A DNA stretch of 64,000 bases from a cyanobiont of Ornithocercus magnificus. Lineage in GTDB: Bacteria; Cyanobacteriota; Cyanobacteriia; PCC-6307; Cyanobiaceae. How positions within the stretch are numbered: the stretch's first letter is position 1; each line of letters starts with the position of its first letter. The translations under genes and the position numbers were made by a program. The stretch spans positions 992,001 through 1,056,000 of the forward strand of contig BIMP01000001.1 in assembly GCA_007996965.1 (NCBI GenBank), given 5' to 3'. The notes beneath the pieces were generated by a model. The model was not told where the DNA came from. It saw only the letters and a list, made by a program, of their open reading frames with translations, and ran no database searches. This document shows, piece after piece, positions 46,907-56,062 of this stretch.

Positions 46907-47774
46907 GTCACAGAAGCTAGATTCATTAATCCCGACTTTGCTTGATCAACAGGCTCGTGATCTTGCACAGAATGTAGAGTGGTGGGATATTTTAGAGCCT
47001 GGTCATTTGCATAGAACTGCTACTTATCCTGTAGCACATCTCGGTGAGGGAGAGCCAATACTCTTGTTGCATGGATTCGACAGTAGTTTCCTGGAATTCC
47101 GCAGAATTGCTCCACTACTTAGCCCACAAAAGAAGCTGTTAATCCCTGACCTACATGGATTTGGATTCAGCCCACGTCCTTCCGATGGTGTTTACACTCC
47201 AGAGGCTGTACTGCAACACCTTGAAGCACTTCTGAACAAATTGCCCCGAGAACCTGTAGGTGTGATCGGAGCTTCAATGGGTGGGTCTGTAGCTGTAGAA
47301 TTAGCACGCCGGTATCCAAAACGTATACATCGTCTACTGTTACTTGCCCCAGCTGGACTCACAGGTAGACCAGTGCCACTACCACCGGTGCTCAATCATC
47401 TCGGAGTTTGGTTCCTCAGTCAACCTAGTGTCCGCCGTGGTCTGTGTCGTCAGGCCTTTGCCAATCCTGATGTCAGCGTTGGCATTCCTGAGGAGCAGCT
47501 TGCCTCGCTGCATCTTGGTGTCACTGGCTGGGCAGCTTCTTTGGCTGCCTTCGCACGCACCGGTGGCTTTGCTGGCTGTGGCATTCCTCTTCCAAAGCAA
47601 AGACTGCATGTAATCTGGGGATGTCAAGATCGAATACTGCGCCTCCCACAAAAGCAGGCGGTTATGAACTTGCTAGGTGATGTAATAGAGGAGCTCAACC
47701 CTTGTGGCCACTTACCTCACCTAGATCAGCCTGAGGCCGTCGCTCGCTGCTGGTTAGAGGGAGCTGACTCTTAA
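46896..47774 (+). CDS. Alpha/beta hydrolase
   Basis: About 292 residues from GTG 46896; GTG 46881 is an alternative. Oxyanion block LLLHGFDSSFLEFR near 53-66, nucleophile elbow GASMGGSVA (Ser near 127), the acid in IWGCQDRIL and the catalytic His in CGHLPHLDQPEAVA. Cap region LTGRPVPLPPVLNHLGVWF. No lipase or peptidase subclass is evident; such proteins in cyanobacteria can be lipases, esterases or chlorophyllase-like. It overlaps the GldA-like gene and shares one base with the next start (TAATG). Confidence 0.85.
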   Translation: MSAESQKLDSLIPTLLDQQARDLAQNVEWWDILEPGHLHRTATYPVAHLGEGEPILLLHGFDSSFLEFRRIAPLLSPQKKLLIPDLHGFGFSPRPSDGVYTPEAVLQHLEALLNKLPREPVGVIGASMGGSVAVELARRYPKRIHRLLLLAPAGLTGRPVPLPPVLNHLGVWFLSQPSVRRGLCRQAFANPDVSVGIPEEQLASLHLGVTGWAASLAAFARTGGFAGCGIPLPKQRLHVIWGCQDRILRLPQKQAVMNLLGDVIEELNPCGHLPHLDQPEAVARCWLEGADS

Positions 47775-48412
47775 TGATCAAACCTGCTGTTTGCGGTAAC
47801 GGGCTGCTTCTGCAGATTTTATCTTCTTGCCTGCAACTCTGGGTCCGCAGCCACTGCAGTACCGCTAAAAAGCTGCAATTAACTTTGCAGGGCACAACCT
47901 TGGGTCTACTTAGCGGCCGCTTGGAGGGGGTAACCCTCCAAGCCCAGAAAGTAATTTTCCAAGATCTACCCATAAGTCAAGCCAGGCTTTGCAGTGAGCC
48001 GATACGGTTTGAATTTCACCCTGGTCAATCCCAAACCGTCCAGCTTGAGGAATGCTTTACCATTGAAGGGTCTATGACCTTAACAAGTAAAGACCTCAGT
48101 CAAGCTTTGCTCTCGCCAAGCTGGCGCTGGCTTGGCAATCAGCTCGCTGAACAACTAATTGGTCTTAGACCATTGGAATCAGTAGTGATTGACAATAACT
48201 GCCTAGAGCTTCAGGCGAAAGTTTCGGGGCATGGCGGGCCTGCACGGGGCCGTTTCCAACTTTGGGCAGAGAGCGGAACTATAATTCTGCAGAGCAGCAG
48301 TCCTAGCACGAGTATGGCATTGCCAATGGACCCAGCCATATGGATAGATCGAGCAGAAATTGTTGGAGAGTACCTTTACTTGTGTGGTCATGCAACTATT
48401 AGGAACCTATAA
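47774..48412 (+). CDS. DUF2993 (LmeA-like) lipid-binding protein
   Basis: 212 residues. Recognised by VRSHCSTAKKLQLTLQGTT-like start, LLSGRLEGVTLQAQKVIFQDLPISQARL and MTLTSKDLSQALLSPSWR, the typical DUF2993 layout. N-terminal hydrophobic stretch CGNGLLLQILSSCLQLWV without a classical cleavage site. Members resemble LmeA and other mandelate-like periplasmic lipid-binding proteins. ATG overlaps the hydrolase stop by one base, and the 3' end overlaps cdsA by 14 bases, convergent. Confidence 0.8.
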   Translation: MIKPAVCGNGLLLQILSSCLQLWVRSHCSTAKKLQLTLQGTTLGLLSGRLEGVTLQAQKVIFQDLPISQARLCSEPIRFEFHPGQSQTVQLEECFTIEGSMTLTSKDLSQALLSPSWRWLGNQLAEQLIGLRPLESVVIDNNCLELQAKVSGHGGPARGRFQLWAESGTIILQSSSPSTSMALPMDPAIWIDRAEIVGEYLYLCGHATIRNL

Positions 48413-49316
48413 TCAGTAATGCAAGCCTTAAGGTGTAATGGACGACAGCTGGGGTGAAAAGATAACTGTCTATCCGGTCTAAGACACCACCATGACCTGG
48501 AAGCGCATCCCCAGAATCTTTAAGACCTGCATCACGTTTCATCATTGACTCTGTGAGGTCTCCCACAAGAGCAAACAGAGCTACTAGGGTGCCTAGAAGA
48601 AAACCCAGAAGAAAACCGCCAGGCCAGCCAAGAATATTCCCGCTAAATGAGCCAACAGTTACGGCACAAACAAAGCCACCGAGGGTACCTTCAATAGTCT
48701 TGCCAGGTGATATAGAAGAGAGCGGATGACGCCCAAAGCTGCAGCCAAATGCATAGGAGCCAATATCGCTTGCCACTATCATTAAGCAGGCCGACAGTGT
48801 AATTACCATTCCGGGAGTGATCCAGCTGCTACACCAGTCAGGTAGAGATGCTAAAGCAGGAGCTAACTCTGGTCTTTGCAGCTGACGAAGCTGCAGCCAA
48901 TGACTTGGCAAAAAACCAAGATAAAATAGCCCAAATATAGAAGCGGCAATATCAGCGATTGAACCAGTGATTGGTTGAAGAAGCAACCAGCCACAGATCG
49001 CGGCCACAGAAAGCGGCAACACGGCATCAGCTAGCTCCAATGGAAATCCACCAGAGAAGCTCCACTGTGTAGTTAGTAGAAGAAGCTGGCAAGCCGCTAG
49101 CGTGGTCTTAGTTGCAGGACGAATCCCGGTAAATTGAGCCATCCGGAAAAACTCCAACAGTGCCAGATGCACAATCAGGCTTAATGCAATAGCGAACCAC
49201 CAGCCACCAAGCCCTACCACAAGCAGCCCAAAGACACCGGCTGCAAGACCGCTTCCAAGTCGCTGCCTCCCTTTCTTTACAAGGTTCTCCCGCAAGCGAC
49301 TGGGCTCCGTTATCAC
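48399..49316 (-). CDS. cdsA: Phosphatidate cytidylyltransferase (CDP-diglyceride synthase)
   Basis: Integral membrane enzyme making CDP-diacylglycerol from phosphatidic acid and CTP, the entry to phosphatidylglycerol. 305 residues with about eight hydrophobic segments. The CTP transferase signature is at the C-terminus: GDLTESMMKRDAGLKDSG, LPGHGGVLDRIDSYLF. ISPGKTIEGTLGGF is a further family block. It lies 30 bases after the decarboxylase stop on the same strand. Supplies a lipid essential for photosystem structure. Confidence 0.96.
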   Translation of the reverse strand: MITEPSRLRENLVKKGRQRLGSGLAAGVFGLLVVGLGGWWFAIALSLIVHLALLEFFRMAQFTGIRPATKTTLAACQLLLLTTQWSFSGGFPLELADAVLPLSVAAICGWLLLQPITGSIADIAASIFGLFYLGFLPSHWLQLRQLQRPELAPALASLPDWCSSWITPGMVITLSACLMIVASDIGSYAFGCSFGRHPLSSISPGKTIEGTLGGFVCAVTVGSFSGNILGWPGGFLLGFLLGTLVALFALVGDLTESMMKRDAGLKDSGDALPGHGGVLDRIDSYLFTPAVVHYTLRLALLIIGS

Positions 49317-49346
49317 TCCAGCACTACGATGACTGACACGCGTAGC

Positions 49347-50759
49347 TCATCTGGCCATAACCCTCAAGCTATCAGCGATCTGTTCTGGCCAGAGGTGTCG
49401 TTGACTCTCTAGCCAGCTTGCGCGTGCGCTATCAATACGCTCGCCTGGAATCAGCAATGGAATTCCAGGAGGGTAGGGACAAACCATCTCGGCAGCGATA
49501 TGCCCTGCAGTTTGACTTAGAGGCAAGGTCTCACTAGATGAATACCAAGCGTAGCTACACATAACATCTGGCTGTGCTACAAGTGGCAGCGGCGGCTCAA
49601 TAAATGACAGACGATCAGTACGTCTGACTTTAGAGGCTAGGAGATGTCGCCAAGCTCTCTCCAATCGTCGGGCAAGACCCGGTCGGCGTATAATTCCAAG
49701 GCAGAATGTAAGTGTTCCAGGTTCAGGAAGCTCAGCAACGATCTGTCTTCTGACCAGCCAATCATCTGCATCGAGACCGTTGAACCCAGCTGAAGCAGTG
49801 TGAACAACCAGCCGTAGTGGGTCGTTAGTAGACAGCAGGGGAACACCATGATGTCTTAAGTAAGTAGCAATCACTTGGGCCTCTTCGAGACAGCGGCATA
49901 AATGACGGCGACCGGAAGGCAGCTGCCAAATACTCAGGGCTGCTTCACAGGAAGCCAGCAAGAGTGCACTGGGACTGCTAGTCTGAAACCAATTAAGCGA
50001 GCGCTCAACACGATTAGGGTCTACGCGATTTCCTTGCAACCAGAGCACAGCGGTTTGTCCTAGACCAGCAGCAGACTTATGCAGGGAATGAACTACCATA
50101 TCTGCTCCTGCATCTAGCGCAGAAGTAGGAAGCGCAGGCTTAGTGAGGCAGGCAAAGTGGAAGCCGTGAGCCTCATCCACCAGCACTGGCAAACCCTTAT
50201 CGTGAAGAAGATGAATTAGTGGTTTGAGATCAGCAGCATAACCCTGGTAGGTTGGATGTACTAATACAGCAGCGGCTGGATTTTGTATTGCTGTTGTAGT
50301 AACAAGATTTCTAATTACTCGCTCTAGCAAGTCACGGTTGGGGACACCGGCATGACCGCGGTCCTCTAAAAAGGGCAAATCGAAGAGTACTGGAATAATC
50401 CCCCCTAGAACACAGGCTTGAATCAGACTGCAATGCACATTACGCGGCATCAGCACTGCTTCCCCTGGACAAGTGATCGCCAGCAGTCCTGCTTGGAGCA
50501 AACCAGTTGCACCATTGACGCCGTACCAGGCGCGCCCCGCATCCATTGATTCAGCAGCCCACTGCTGACTTTTAGCAACAGCTCCACTGGGTTCAAGTGG
50601 TCCGCCAAACCCTGGGAGCTCGGGTAGGTCCCAGATTCCAGCACGACGGTGAAGCAAAGTACGTATCTCAGGCGGTAACCCCCTCCCACCACAATGTGCA
50701 GGTAGGTGTAGCCAGTCGCCGCGCCTGCCAGCACAACGAAGTGCACGCTGGATCATCAT
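49347..50759 (-). CDS. Orn/Lys/Arg decarboxylase family protein (PLP, fold type I)
   Basis: 470 residues. PLP site VHSLHKSAAGLGQTAVLW with the Schiff-base lysine near 218, VLVDEAHGFHF before it, and VHPTYQGYAADL. N-terminus FHLPAH-like (LHLPAHCGGRGLPP), and the GATGLLQAGLLA phosphate loop. C-terminal domain YPPGIPLLIPGE. Short members of this group lack the wing domain of the E. coli enzymes. Substrate cannot be read from the sequence: lysine, ornithine or arginine. cdsA follows by 30 bases; the divergent UbiB-like gene begins 25 bases away. Confidence 0.88.
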   Translation of the reverse strand: MMIQRALRCAGRRGDWLHLPAHCGGRGLPPEIRTLLHRRAGIWDLPELPGFGGPLEPSGAVAKSQQWAAESMDAGRAWYGVNGATGLLQAGLLAITCPGEAVLMPRNVHCSLIQACVLGGIIPVLFDLPFLEDRGHAGVPNRDLLERVIRNLVTTTAIQNPAAAVLVHPTYQGYAADLKPLIHLLHDKGLPVLVDEAHGFHFACLTKPALPTSALDAGADMVVHSLHKSAAGLGQTAVLWLQGNRVDPNRVERSLNWFQTSSPSALLLASCEAALSIWQLPSGRRHLCRCLEEAQVIATYLRHHGVPLLSTNDPLRLVVHTASAGFNGLDADDWLVRRQIVAELPEPGTLTFCLGIIRRPGLARRLERAWRHLLASKVRRTDRLSFIEPPLPLVAQPDVMCSYAWYSSSETLPLSQTAGHIAAEMVCPYPPGIPLLIPGERIDSARASWLESQRHLWPEQIADSLRVMAR

Positions 50760-50784
50760 GATAACTGCGACGTGTTACTAAAGT

Positions 50785-52512
50785 TTGAGGCCCAGCGATT
50801 CCAAGGTCTTGCCTGCATCGAGCCACCAGGGAGCTGTAGCTCTAGAAAGGGCACCAGCAACCCGTTATGACGCAGCCAGGGATTTCCGCTGGCTACTATT
50901 CCGCCCCCTAATAGCCCTACCAAGGCTTCTACAAATACTGACCGCACTGTTAGGTCTTGCGCTCACGCTCTTTGTACAGGGAAGTAGCAAGGACCCGCAT
51001 GTGCAGAGGAAACTGGCCAGCAAGTTGCTGAAGACACTTACACGATTGGGTCCTTGCTTCATCAAGGTGGGGCAAGCGCTTTCCACGCGCCCCGATCTAA
51101 TTCGTCGTGATTGGTTGGATGAACTGACCAAACTTCAGGATGACCTGCCTCCATTCGACCATGCGGTTGCCCTAGCAATTATCGAGAGTGAGTTGGGATC
51201 ACCGGCAGATCAATTATTTCTAGACTTTCCTGATGTGCCCGTAGCCGCAGCTAGTCTAGGGCAGGTATATCGGGCACGGCTGCACAGCAATCACTATGTT
51301 GCCGTAAAAGTTCAGCGGCCTGACCTGACATTCATATTACGTCGGGATTTAGTTCTGATTCGTCTATTCGCAGTTGTGGTAGCACCGCTACTGCCACTTA
51401 ACCTAGGTGTAGGCCTAGGGGAAATAATCGACGAGTTTGGCCGCAGCTTATTTGAGGAGATTGACTATTTGAAGGAAGCTGCCAATGCTAGACGTTTTGC
51501 TACTCTTTTTGCAAACAATCCAACCGTTACTATACCTTGTGTTGAGCATCTCTTCTCATCACAGAGAGTTCTCACAACTAGTTGGGTACATGGCACCAAG
51601 CTGCGTGAACGGCAAGAACTCCGTGCTCAGAGATTGGACCCTACTGCTCTGATTTACACTGGTGTAATTAGCAGCCTTCAGCAACTACTTGAGTTCGGGT
51701 ATTTCCATGCTGACCCACACCCTGGTAATCTCTTCGCGCTTAGTGGCCGCACAGGTGATTTTGGCCATCTTGCTTATGTCGACTTCGGCATGATGGATTC
51801 GATTTCAGACCATGACCGACTAATCTTAACAGGAGCGGTAGTTCATTTAATCAACCGAGACTTTACAGCTTTAGCAAGGGACTTCCAAGAGCTAGGATTT
51901 TTGACACCGGAGGCTGACCTCAGTCTAATTGTCCCTGCTCTGGAAGAGGTTCTAGGCGGAAGCTTGGGAGACTCAGTCGGGTCTTTCAACTTTAAGGCAA
52001 TCACAGACCGCTTTTCAGAATTGATGTATAATTATCCCTTCCGTGTCCCAGCCCGTTTTGCACTAATTATTCGAGCAGTTGTCAGTCAGGAAGGTCTAGC
52101 CTTACGACTTGATCCCTCTTTCAAAATAGTTGCTGTTGCTTATCCTTATATCGCAAGACGCCTACTAGCAGGCGACACTAGTGAAATGCGTGACAAGCTT
52201 CTAGAGGTTCTCTTCAACTCTAAGGGGCACCTGCGCCTAGAGCGGCTTGAGAGTCTACTAAAAGTAGCAAGCCGTCAAGATGCATCATCATCCCCCGGAG
52301 CTGAGCTGCTACCGGTAGCAAGTGCCGGCATGCGTCTACTGTTAAGCTCCAATGGTGCGGACCTTCGCCGCCGACTTTTACTGACGTTGATTCGCGACAA
52401 CCGCCTGAACACCGAGGATATTTATGCCCTATTCCTACTTCTGCGTCGTACCTTTGACCCTAGAAAGATTGCTGGAGGTATGTTGCAAGGTCTGAATCCG
52501 CTCGCAACTTAG
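50785..52512 (+). CDS. ABC1/UbiB-family atypical kinase
   Basis: 575 residues from TTG 50785, the first possible start after an in-frame stop at 50779. Kinase-like signature: LGPCFIKVGQALSTRPDL (KxGQ motif), PVAAASLGQVYRARL (Ala-rich loop), VAVKVQRP (Lys), EIDYLKEAANA, DPHPGNL and YVDFGMM. Two hydrophobic segments near the N-terminus (about 38-62) place it at the membrane. The C-terminal ~120 residues are helical. UbiB/ABC1K proteins support quinone and isoprenoid lipid metabolism; exact role unknown. Confidence 0.9.
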   Translation: MRPSDSKVLPASSHQGAVALERAPATRYDAARDFRWLLFRPLIALPRLLQILTALLGLALTLFVQGSSKDPHVQRKLASKLLKTLTRLGPCFIKVGQALSTRPDLIRRDWLDELTKLQDDLPPFDHAVALAIIESELGSPADQLFLDFPDVPVAAASLGQVYRARLHSNHYVAVKVQRPDLTFILRRDLVLIRLFAVVVAPLLPLNLGVGLGEIIDEFGRSLFEEIDYLKEAANARRFATLFANNPTVTIPCVEHLFSSQRVLTTSWVHGTKLRERQELRAQRLDPTALIYTGVISSLQQLLEFGYFHADPHPGNLFALSGRTGDFGHLAYVDFGMMDSISDHDRLILTGAVVHLINRDFTALARDFQELGFLTPEADLSLIVPALEEVLGGSLGDSVGSFNFKAITDRFSELMYNYPFRVPARFALIIRAVVSQEGLALRLDPSFKIVAVAYPYIARRLLAGDTSEMRDKLLEVLFNSKGHLRLERLESLLKVASRQDASSSPGAELLPVASAGMRLLLSSNGADLRRRLLLTLIRDNRLNTEDIYALFLLLRRTFDPRKIAGGMLQGLNPLAT

Positions 52513-52570
52513 GTAATCTGCGCCAGTCAATAGAGTTTCACCTAAGTTTGGACAGACCTAATACAGCACT

Positions 52571-53023
52571 ATGGTAATAGCCTCAATCAGCTCCGCTGAA
52601 CTTGCCAATCTAACCGAAGATCTGAGACTGGGAGATGCTATACCAAACTTTCCTACTTTACCACAACCCCCATATTTGCTAGCAGGACTTGGCTTAGTCA
52701 TTGCTATAATCTGTGGCTTTACTTTTTCTCGCCTTATCCAAGACCGCTTAGACAAGTGGAAGCAAGACAGATTGACAATGCTGCCACTCAAGAGTACTGA
52801 AACAAGTCTTAGCTATGCAGGGATACTATTAGGAGTTACACTATTCATAGGTGGATCTTTGCAGGTGTTCGGCTTTGTGCCCGGAGCAGCTATACTAGTT
52901 TCGTTACTTCTTTCCCTGGCCACAGGTGGAGCTCTTTGGGCACAGCTAGAGGGGTTAATGCATCAGGTAGAAAGTGGTAACTTTCGTGCTGTTGACTTTG
53001 ACAACTTTGACGAGTTCTTTTAG
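52571..53023 (+). CDS. Small membrane protein, unknown function
   Basis: 150 residues with three to four hydrophobic segments: about 36-54 (LLAGLGLVIAIICGFTFS), 81-97 (YAGILLGVTLFIGGSLQ) and 100-120 (FGFVPGAAILVSLLLSLATGG). The C-terminus is acidic (FDNFDEFF). I do not recognise the family; I believe similar proteins occur in marine picocyanobacteria. Start ATG 52571. A CAACACA/TGTGTTG hairpin lies 25 bases after the stop at 53048-53073. Confidence 0.7.
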   Translation: MVIASISSAELANLTEDLRLGDAIPNFPTLPQPPYLLAGLGLVIAIICGFTFSRLIQDRLDKWKQDRLTMLPLKSTETSLSYAGILLGVTLFIGGSLQVFGFVPGAAILVSLLLSLATGGALWAQLEGLMHQVESGNFRAVDFDNFDEFF

Positions 53024-53047
53024 AGGCTAGGTTAGGTGAAGACAGTA

Positions 53048-53073
53048 CAACACAATCAAGATCTTGTGTGTTG
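53048..53073. terminator. Hairpin after the small membrane protein gene
   Basis: CAACACA (53048-53054) pairs with TGTGTTG (53067-53073), 12-base loop. No T-run. A GGGG-AGCTTG-CCCC stem follows at 53100-53113. Together they may separate this gene from phoB. Confidence 0.35.
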
Positions 53074-53296
53074 CCCTGAAAATGCATAGCTAGTACTTAG
53101 GGGAGCTTGCCCCACTTGCCGAACTTGTACTGCCAGAGTCTACTGACTAGACATACACGGTAGCAGCATATGTCTGCCTGGATGACACGATCTATCTGAT
53201 TACGCACCAGCAGGACCGCTCTAGCGCCTCAACATCTGGTGGTTTATGAATACCCGGACCCTCTCCCTGTAGGCTGCGATACTTAAGTGTTAGATC

Positions 53297-54094
53297 ATGC
53301 TAGATGCTGAGACATTCTCCACTTGTTGTAAGCTGCAGCCAGAATGTGCAGAAGTTCTGGGTCTCTACGTGGCCGCTGCAGGTCCAAGTGCTTTAAAACC
53401 TGCTATCAGCACAGCTCGATTACTCATCGTTGAGGATGACAACAGTATCCGTGCAACCGTGGAAGAGGTTCTGCGCGCTGAAGGTTTCGAGATTGTGGCA
53501 TGTGCCAATGGTACTGATGCTCTCGCCTGTCTGACTGCTAAGGAAACTAAAACTATTGATCTTCTTATCCTGGACTTGATGCTGCCAGGTCTAGGGGGCC
53601 TTGACCTCTGCCGCCAGCTGCGCAGGCTTGACAATACCACCCCTATCTTGATTATTAGCGCCCGGGACAGTGAAGCTGACCGCGTACTTGGTCTCGAAGT
53701 CGGTGCTGATGACTACCTTGTCAAACCTTTTGGTTTACGCGAACTTGTTGCACGCTGTTATGCCCTACTACGCCGTGCACGACAAATATCCTTTGCAGAG
53801 GTATTTCGCCATGAAAACCTCTGCCTCTATGCACAGGAATGCCGAGTCACTCGCGACGAGCGAGATTTAAATCTATCTCCAAAGGAGCACAAAATCCTGG
53901 ACCTGTTTATACGGAACCCTAGGCGTGTTTGGAGCCGTGATCAACTTCTCGAGAAGATCTGGGGAATTGACTTCATCGGTGACACAAAGACTGTAGATGT
54001 TCATATACGATGGCTGCGCGAGAAGATTGAGGAAGATCCATCCTCACCACGTCACATACGTACTGTCCGAGGCTTCGGCTACCGATTTGGTTGA
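53297..54094 (+). CDS. phoB: Phosphate-type response regulator PhoB/SphR
   Basis: 265 residues, OmpR/PhoB type. Receiver with VEDD at 45-48, phospho-acceptor Asp in LILDLMLPG (near 93) and Lys in LVKPFG (near 142). Winged helix with LSPKEHKILDLF, RVWSRDQLLEKIWG and TVDVHIRWLREKIEEDP, then RTVRGFGYRF. About 40 extra residues precede the receiver, so an internal start is possible. It overlaps the next kinase gene by 4 bases (TTGA). The PhoB/PhoR naming rests on this pair and overall sequence; it probably controls phosphate-starvation genes. Confidence 0.87.
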   Translation: MLDAETFSTCCKLQPECAEVLGLYVAAAGPSALKPAISTARLLIVEDDNSIRATVEEVLRAEGFEIVACANGTDALACLTAKETKTIDLLILDLMLPGLGGLDLCRQLRRLDNTTPILIISARDSEADRVLGLEVGADDYLVKPFGLRELVARCYALLRRARQISFAEVFRHENLCLYAQECRVTRDERDLNLSPKEHKILDLFIRNPRRVWSRDQLLEKIWGIDFIGDTKTVDVHIRWLREKIEEDPSSPRHIRTVRGFGYRFG

Positions 54095-55233
54095 ACTTGA
54101 CGCTTCTCCAGACAGCTCTCGGAACAGTTCTTGGCATTGGTCTCGGCCTAGCCATAACAAATAGGGTGCAACAATCAAAAAAATTGACACAAACTGAGAG
54201 GTGGATTGCTGACGCTGCGCTAAGTGCCCCACAGCTATTGGCTTGGATTGATGCCGCTACACAGGGATGGTTGATACTTACCCCTGATCTGAGAATTGCT
54301 TACATCAATTCCCGTGCTGAACGGCTGCTACAAATCTCCAGACACTTCTTCGTACGTGGCCGACTTCTTAAAGAGGCTTTGGCAATCCCTGAATTGGAAG
54401 ATGCAGTCCTGAGCGCTCTCGATCAACGGCGACAACAACGGATTGAATGGGATTACCAGGGTGACCCGCTTGAGGCTCTCGTTCTTCCAGGTGCGAATGA
54501 GTGGTTACTTATCCTGCTTCAGAGTCGACGTTCTCTCGAGGCACAGCAACAACATCAGGCACGCTGGGTCAGCGATGTTGCCCATGAGCTTAAGACACCA
54601 TTGACGGCTTTGATGCTCATTAGTGACCGACTAGAAACTACCCTCACAGAAGATGAGTTAATTCTAGTTGAACGCCTTCAGAAAGAACTTAGACGCCTAA
54701 AATTAATGGTGGAAGATCTTCTAGAACTTTCCAGGCTAGAAAACAGCTTGCCTTGCAACAATGGTTCATATTCTGTACTAGCCCTGATTGATCTAGTTGA
54801 AAGTGCCTGGAACAGCATCCGCCCTCTTGCTGATCAGCACAACGTAAGTCTGGAGATTAAGACGGATGAGCCTGGCCTGATGGTTGGTGACCAGCTGCGG
54901 CTACATCGTGCGGTCCTTAACTTGCTCGATAATGCACTTCGTTATTCACCAAATGGTGATCAAGTTGAAGTCAAGATTCTTTCCAGTGGAGGTTGGTGGT
55001 TGCTGTCCATACGTGACCATGGTCCTGGTCTTAGCGATGCCGATCTTGTTAACATGTTCCAACGTTTTTACCGGGGAGACCCTTCGCGAGCACGATCAGA
55101 TCGCTGCGGCAGTGGTCTTGGGCTAGCGATCGTACAGCAAATAGCTATCAATCATGGAGGCCGCATTGAAGCACGCAACCATCCTGATGGTGGTACAAGC
55201 ATGGAATTGGCACTCCCCAAGAGAAGCATTTAG
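54091..55233 (+). CDS. phoR: Phosphate sensor histidine kinase PhoR/SphS
   Basis: 380 residues, TTG start overlapping the phoB stop. One N-terminal hydrophobic segment (TALGTVLGIGLGLAI), then a PAS-like region near 55-140 (GWLILTPDLRIAYINSRAE). HisKA motif VAHELKTPLTALM with His165; N box LLDNALRYSP, G boxes DHGPGLSD and GSGLGLAI. Small periplasmic part, as in SphS. It phosphorylates the co-encoded regulator under low phosphate by analogy. rluB follows after 21 bases. Confidence 0.88.
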   Translation: MNLTLLQTALGTVLGIGLGLAITNRVQQSKKLTQTERWIADAALSAPQLLAWIDAATQGWLILTPDLRIAYINSRAERLLQISRHFFVRGRLLKEALAIPELEDAVLSALDQRRQQRIEWDYQGDPLEALVLPGANEWLLILLQSRRSLEAQQQHQARWVSDVAHELKTPLTALMLISDRLETTLTEDELILVERLQKELRRLKLMVEDLLELSRLENSLPCNNGSYSVLALIDLVESAWNSIRPLADQHNVSLEIKTDEPGLMVGDQLRLHRAVLNLLDNALRYSPNGDQVEVKILSSGGWWLLSIRDHGPGLSDADLVNMFQRFYRGDPSRARSDRCGSGLGLAIVQQIAINHGGRIEARNHPDGGTSMELALPKRSI

Positions 55234-55254
55234 TCGGAAAAGGATCTTGATAGC

Positions 55255-55995
55255 ATGGTAAAAGAACGTATACAGAAACTAATCTCCGCCTCTGGCACTT
55301 GCTCACGTCGGCGGGCCGAGAAATTGCTACAGGAGGGACGAGTAATTGTAAACGCGCAGCAGGCACGAATAGGCCATTGTGCTGATCCTGACTATGACGA
55401 TATCCGTATTGATGGTCAGCCGCTACGTATACCTAAACCACCATCTGTGGTGCTGCTTAACAAGCCTAGTGGCGTTATATGTAGCTGTCACGATTATCGA
55501 AGGAGGATTACTGTGCTCGACCTCCTTCCAGCTCCTGAGCGTGCAGGTATGCACCCAGTTGGCCGTCTTGATGTAGATAGTCGCGGCTTAATACTTTTAA
55601 CTAATCAAGGACACATTACTCTGAGGCTTACGCATCCCCGCTACGGACATACTAAAATCTACAGAGTTTGGGTTCGGGGAAACCCCTCAAAACAAAGTCT
55701 AAGGCGTTGGCAAGACGGAGTAATTCTTGATGGCCGAATTACTATGCCTGCAACTGTGACTATCCAGCGCAGGGACCGCCGAAGCAACAAAAGCCTGCTA
55801 GAGGTGAAATTGAGAGAGGGACGAAAACGCCAGATCCGTAGAATTGCACAGGTGCTTGGGCATCCAGTACAGGATCTGCAGCGCACTGCAATAGCACACC
55901 TAAATCTTAATGGCTTAGCAGAGGGAAGATGGCGGCGACTACGCACATCAGAATGGTCTCTCCTGTTGACAACAACCAGGCTGGTGCGCGACTGA
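55255..55995 (+). CDS. rluB: rRNA pseudouridine synthase, RsuA/RluB family
   Basis: 246 residues. N-terminal S4 RNA-binding domain (ERIQKLISASGTCSRRRAEKLLQEGRVIVN), catalytic Asp in HPVGRLDVDSRGLILLTN near 105, then LTHPRYGHTKIYRV and the C-terminal EVKLREGRKRQIRRI. Isomerises uridine in 23S rRNA (RluB-like, near 2605) or 16S rRNA (RsuA-like); the two cannot be separated here. Same direction as phoB-phoR. Confidence 0.9.
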   Translation: MVKERIQKLISASGTCSRRRAEKLLQEGRVIVNAQQARIGHCADPDYDDIRIDGQPLRIPKPPSVVLLNKPSGVICSCHDYRRRITVLDLLPAPERAGMHPVGRLDVDSRGLILLTNQGHITLRLTHPRYGHTKIYRVWVRGNPSKQSLRRWQDGVILDGRITMPATVTIQRRDRRSNKSLLEVKLREGRKRQIRRIAQVLGHPVQDLQRTAIAHLNLNGLAEGRWRRLRTSEWSLLLTTTRLVRD

Positions 55996-56062
55996 AAACT
56001 TCTTGGCAGTATTGCCTAAGTCCTGATAGAGGCTACATATCAGCAGTCAAGCGGAGGACCCA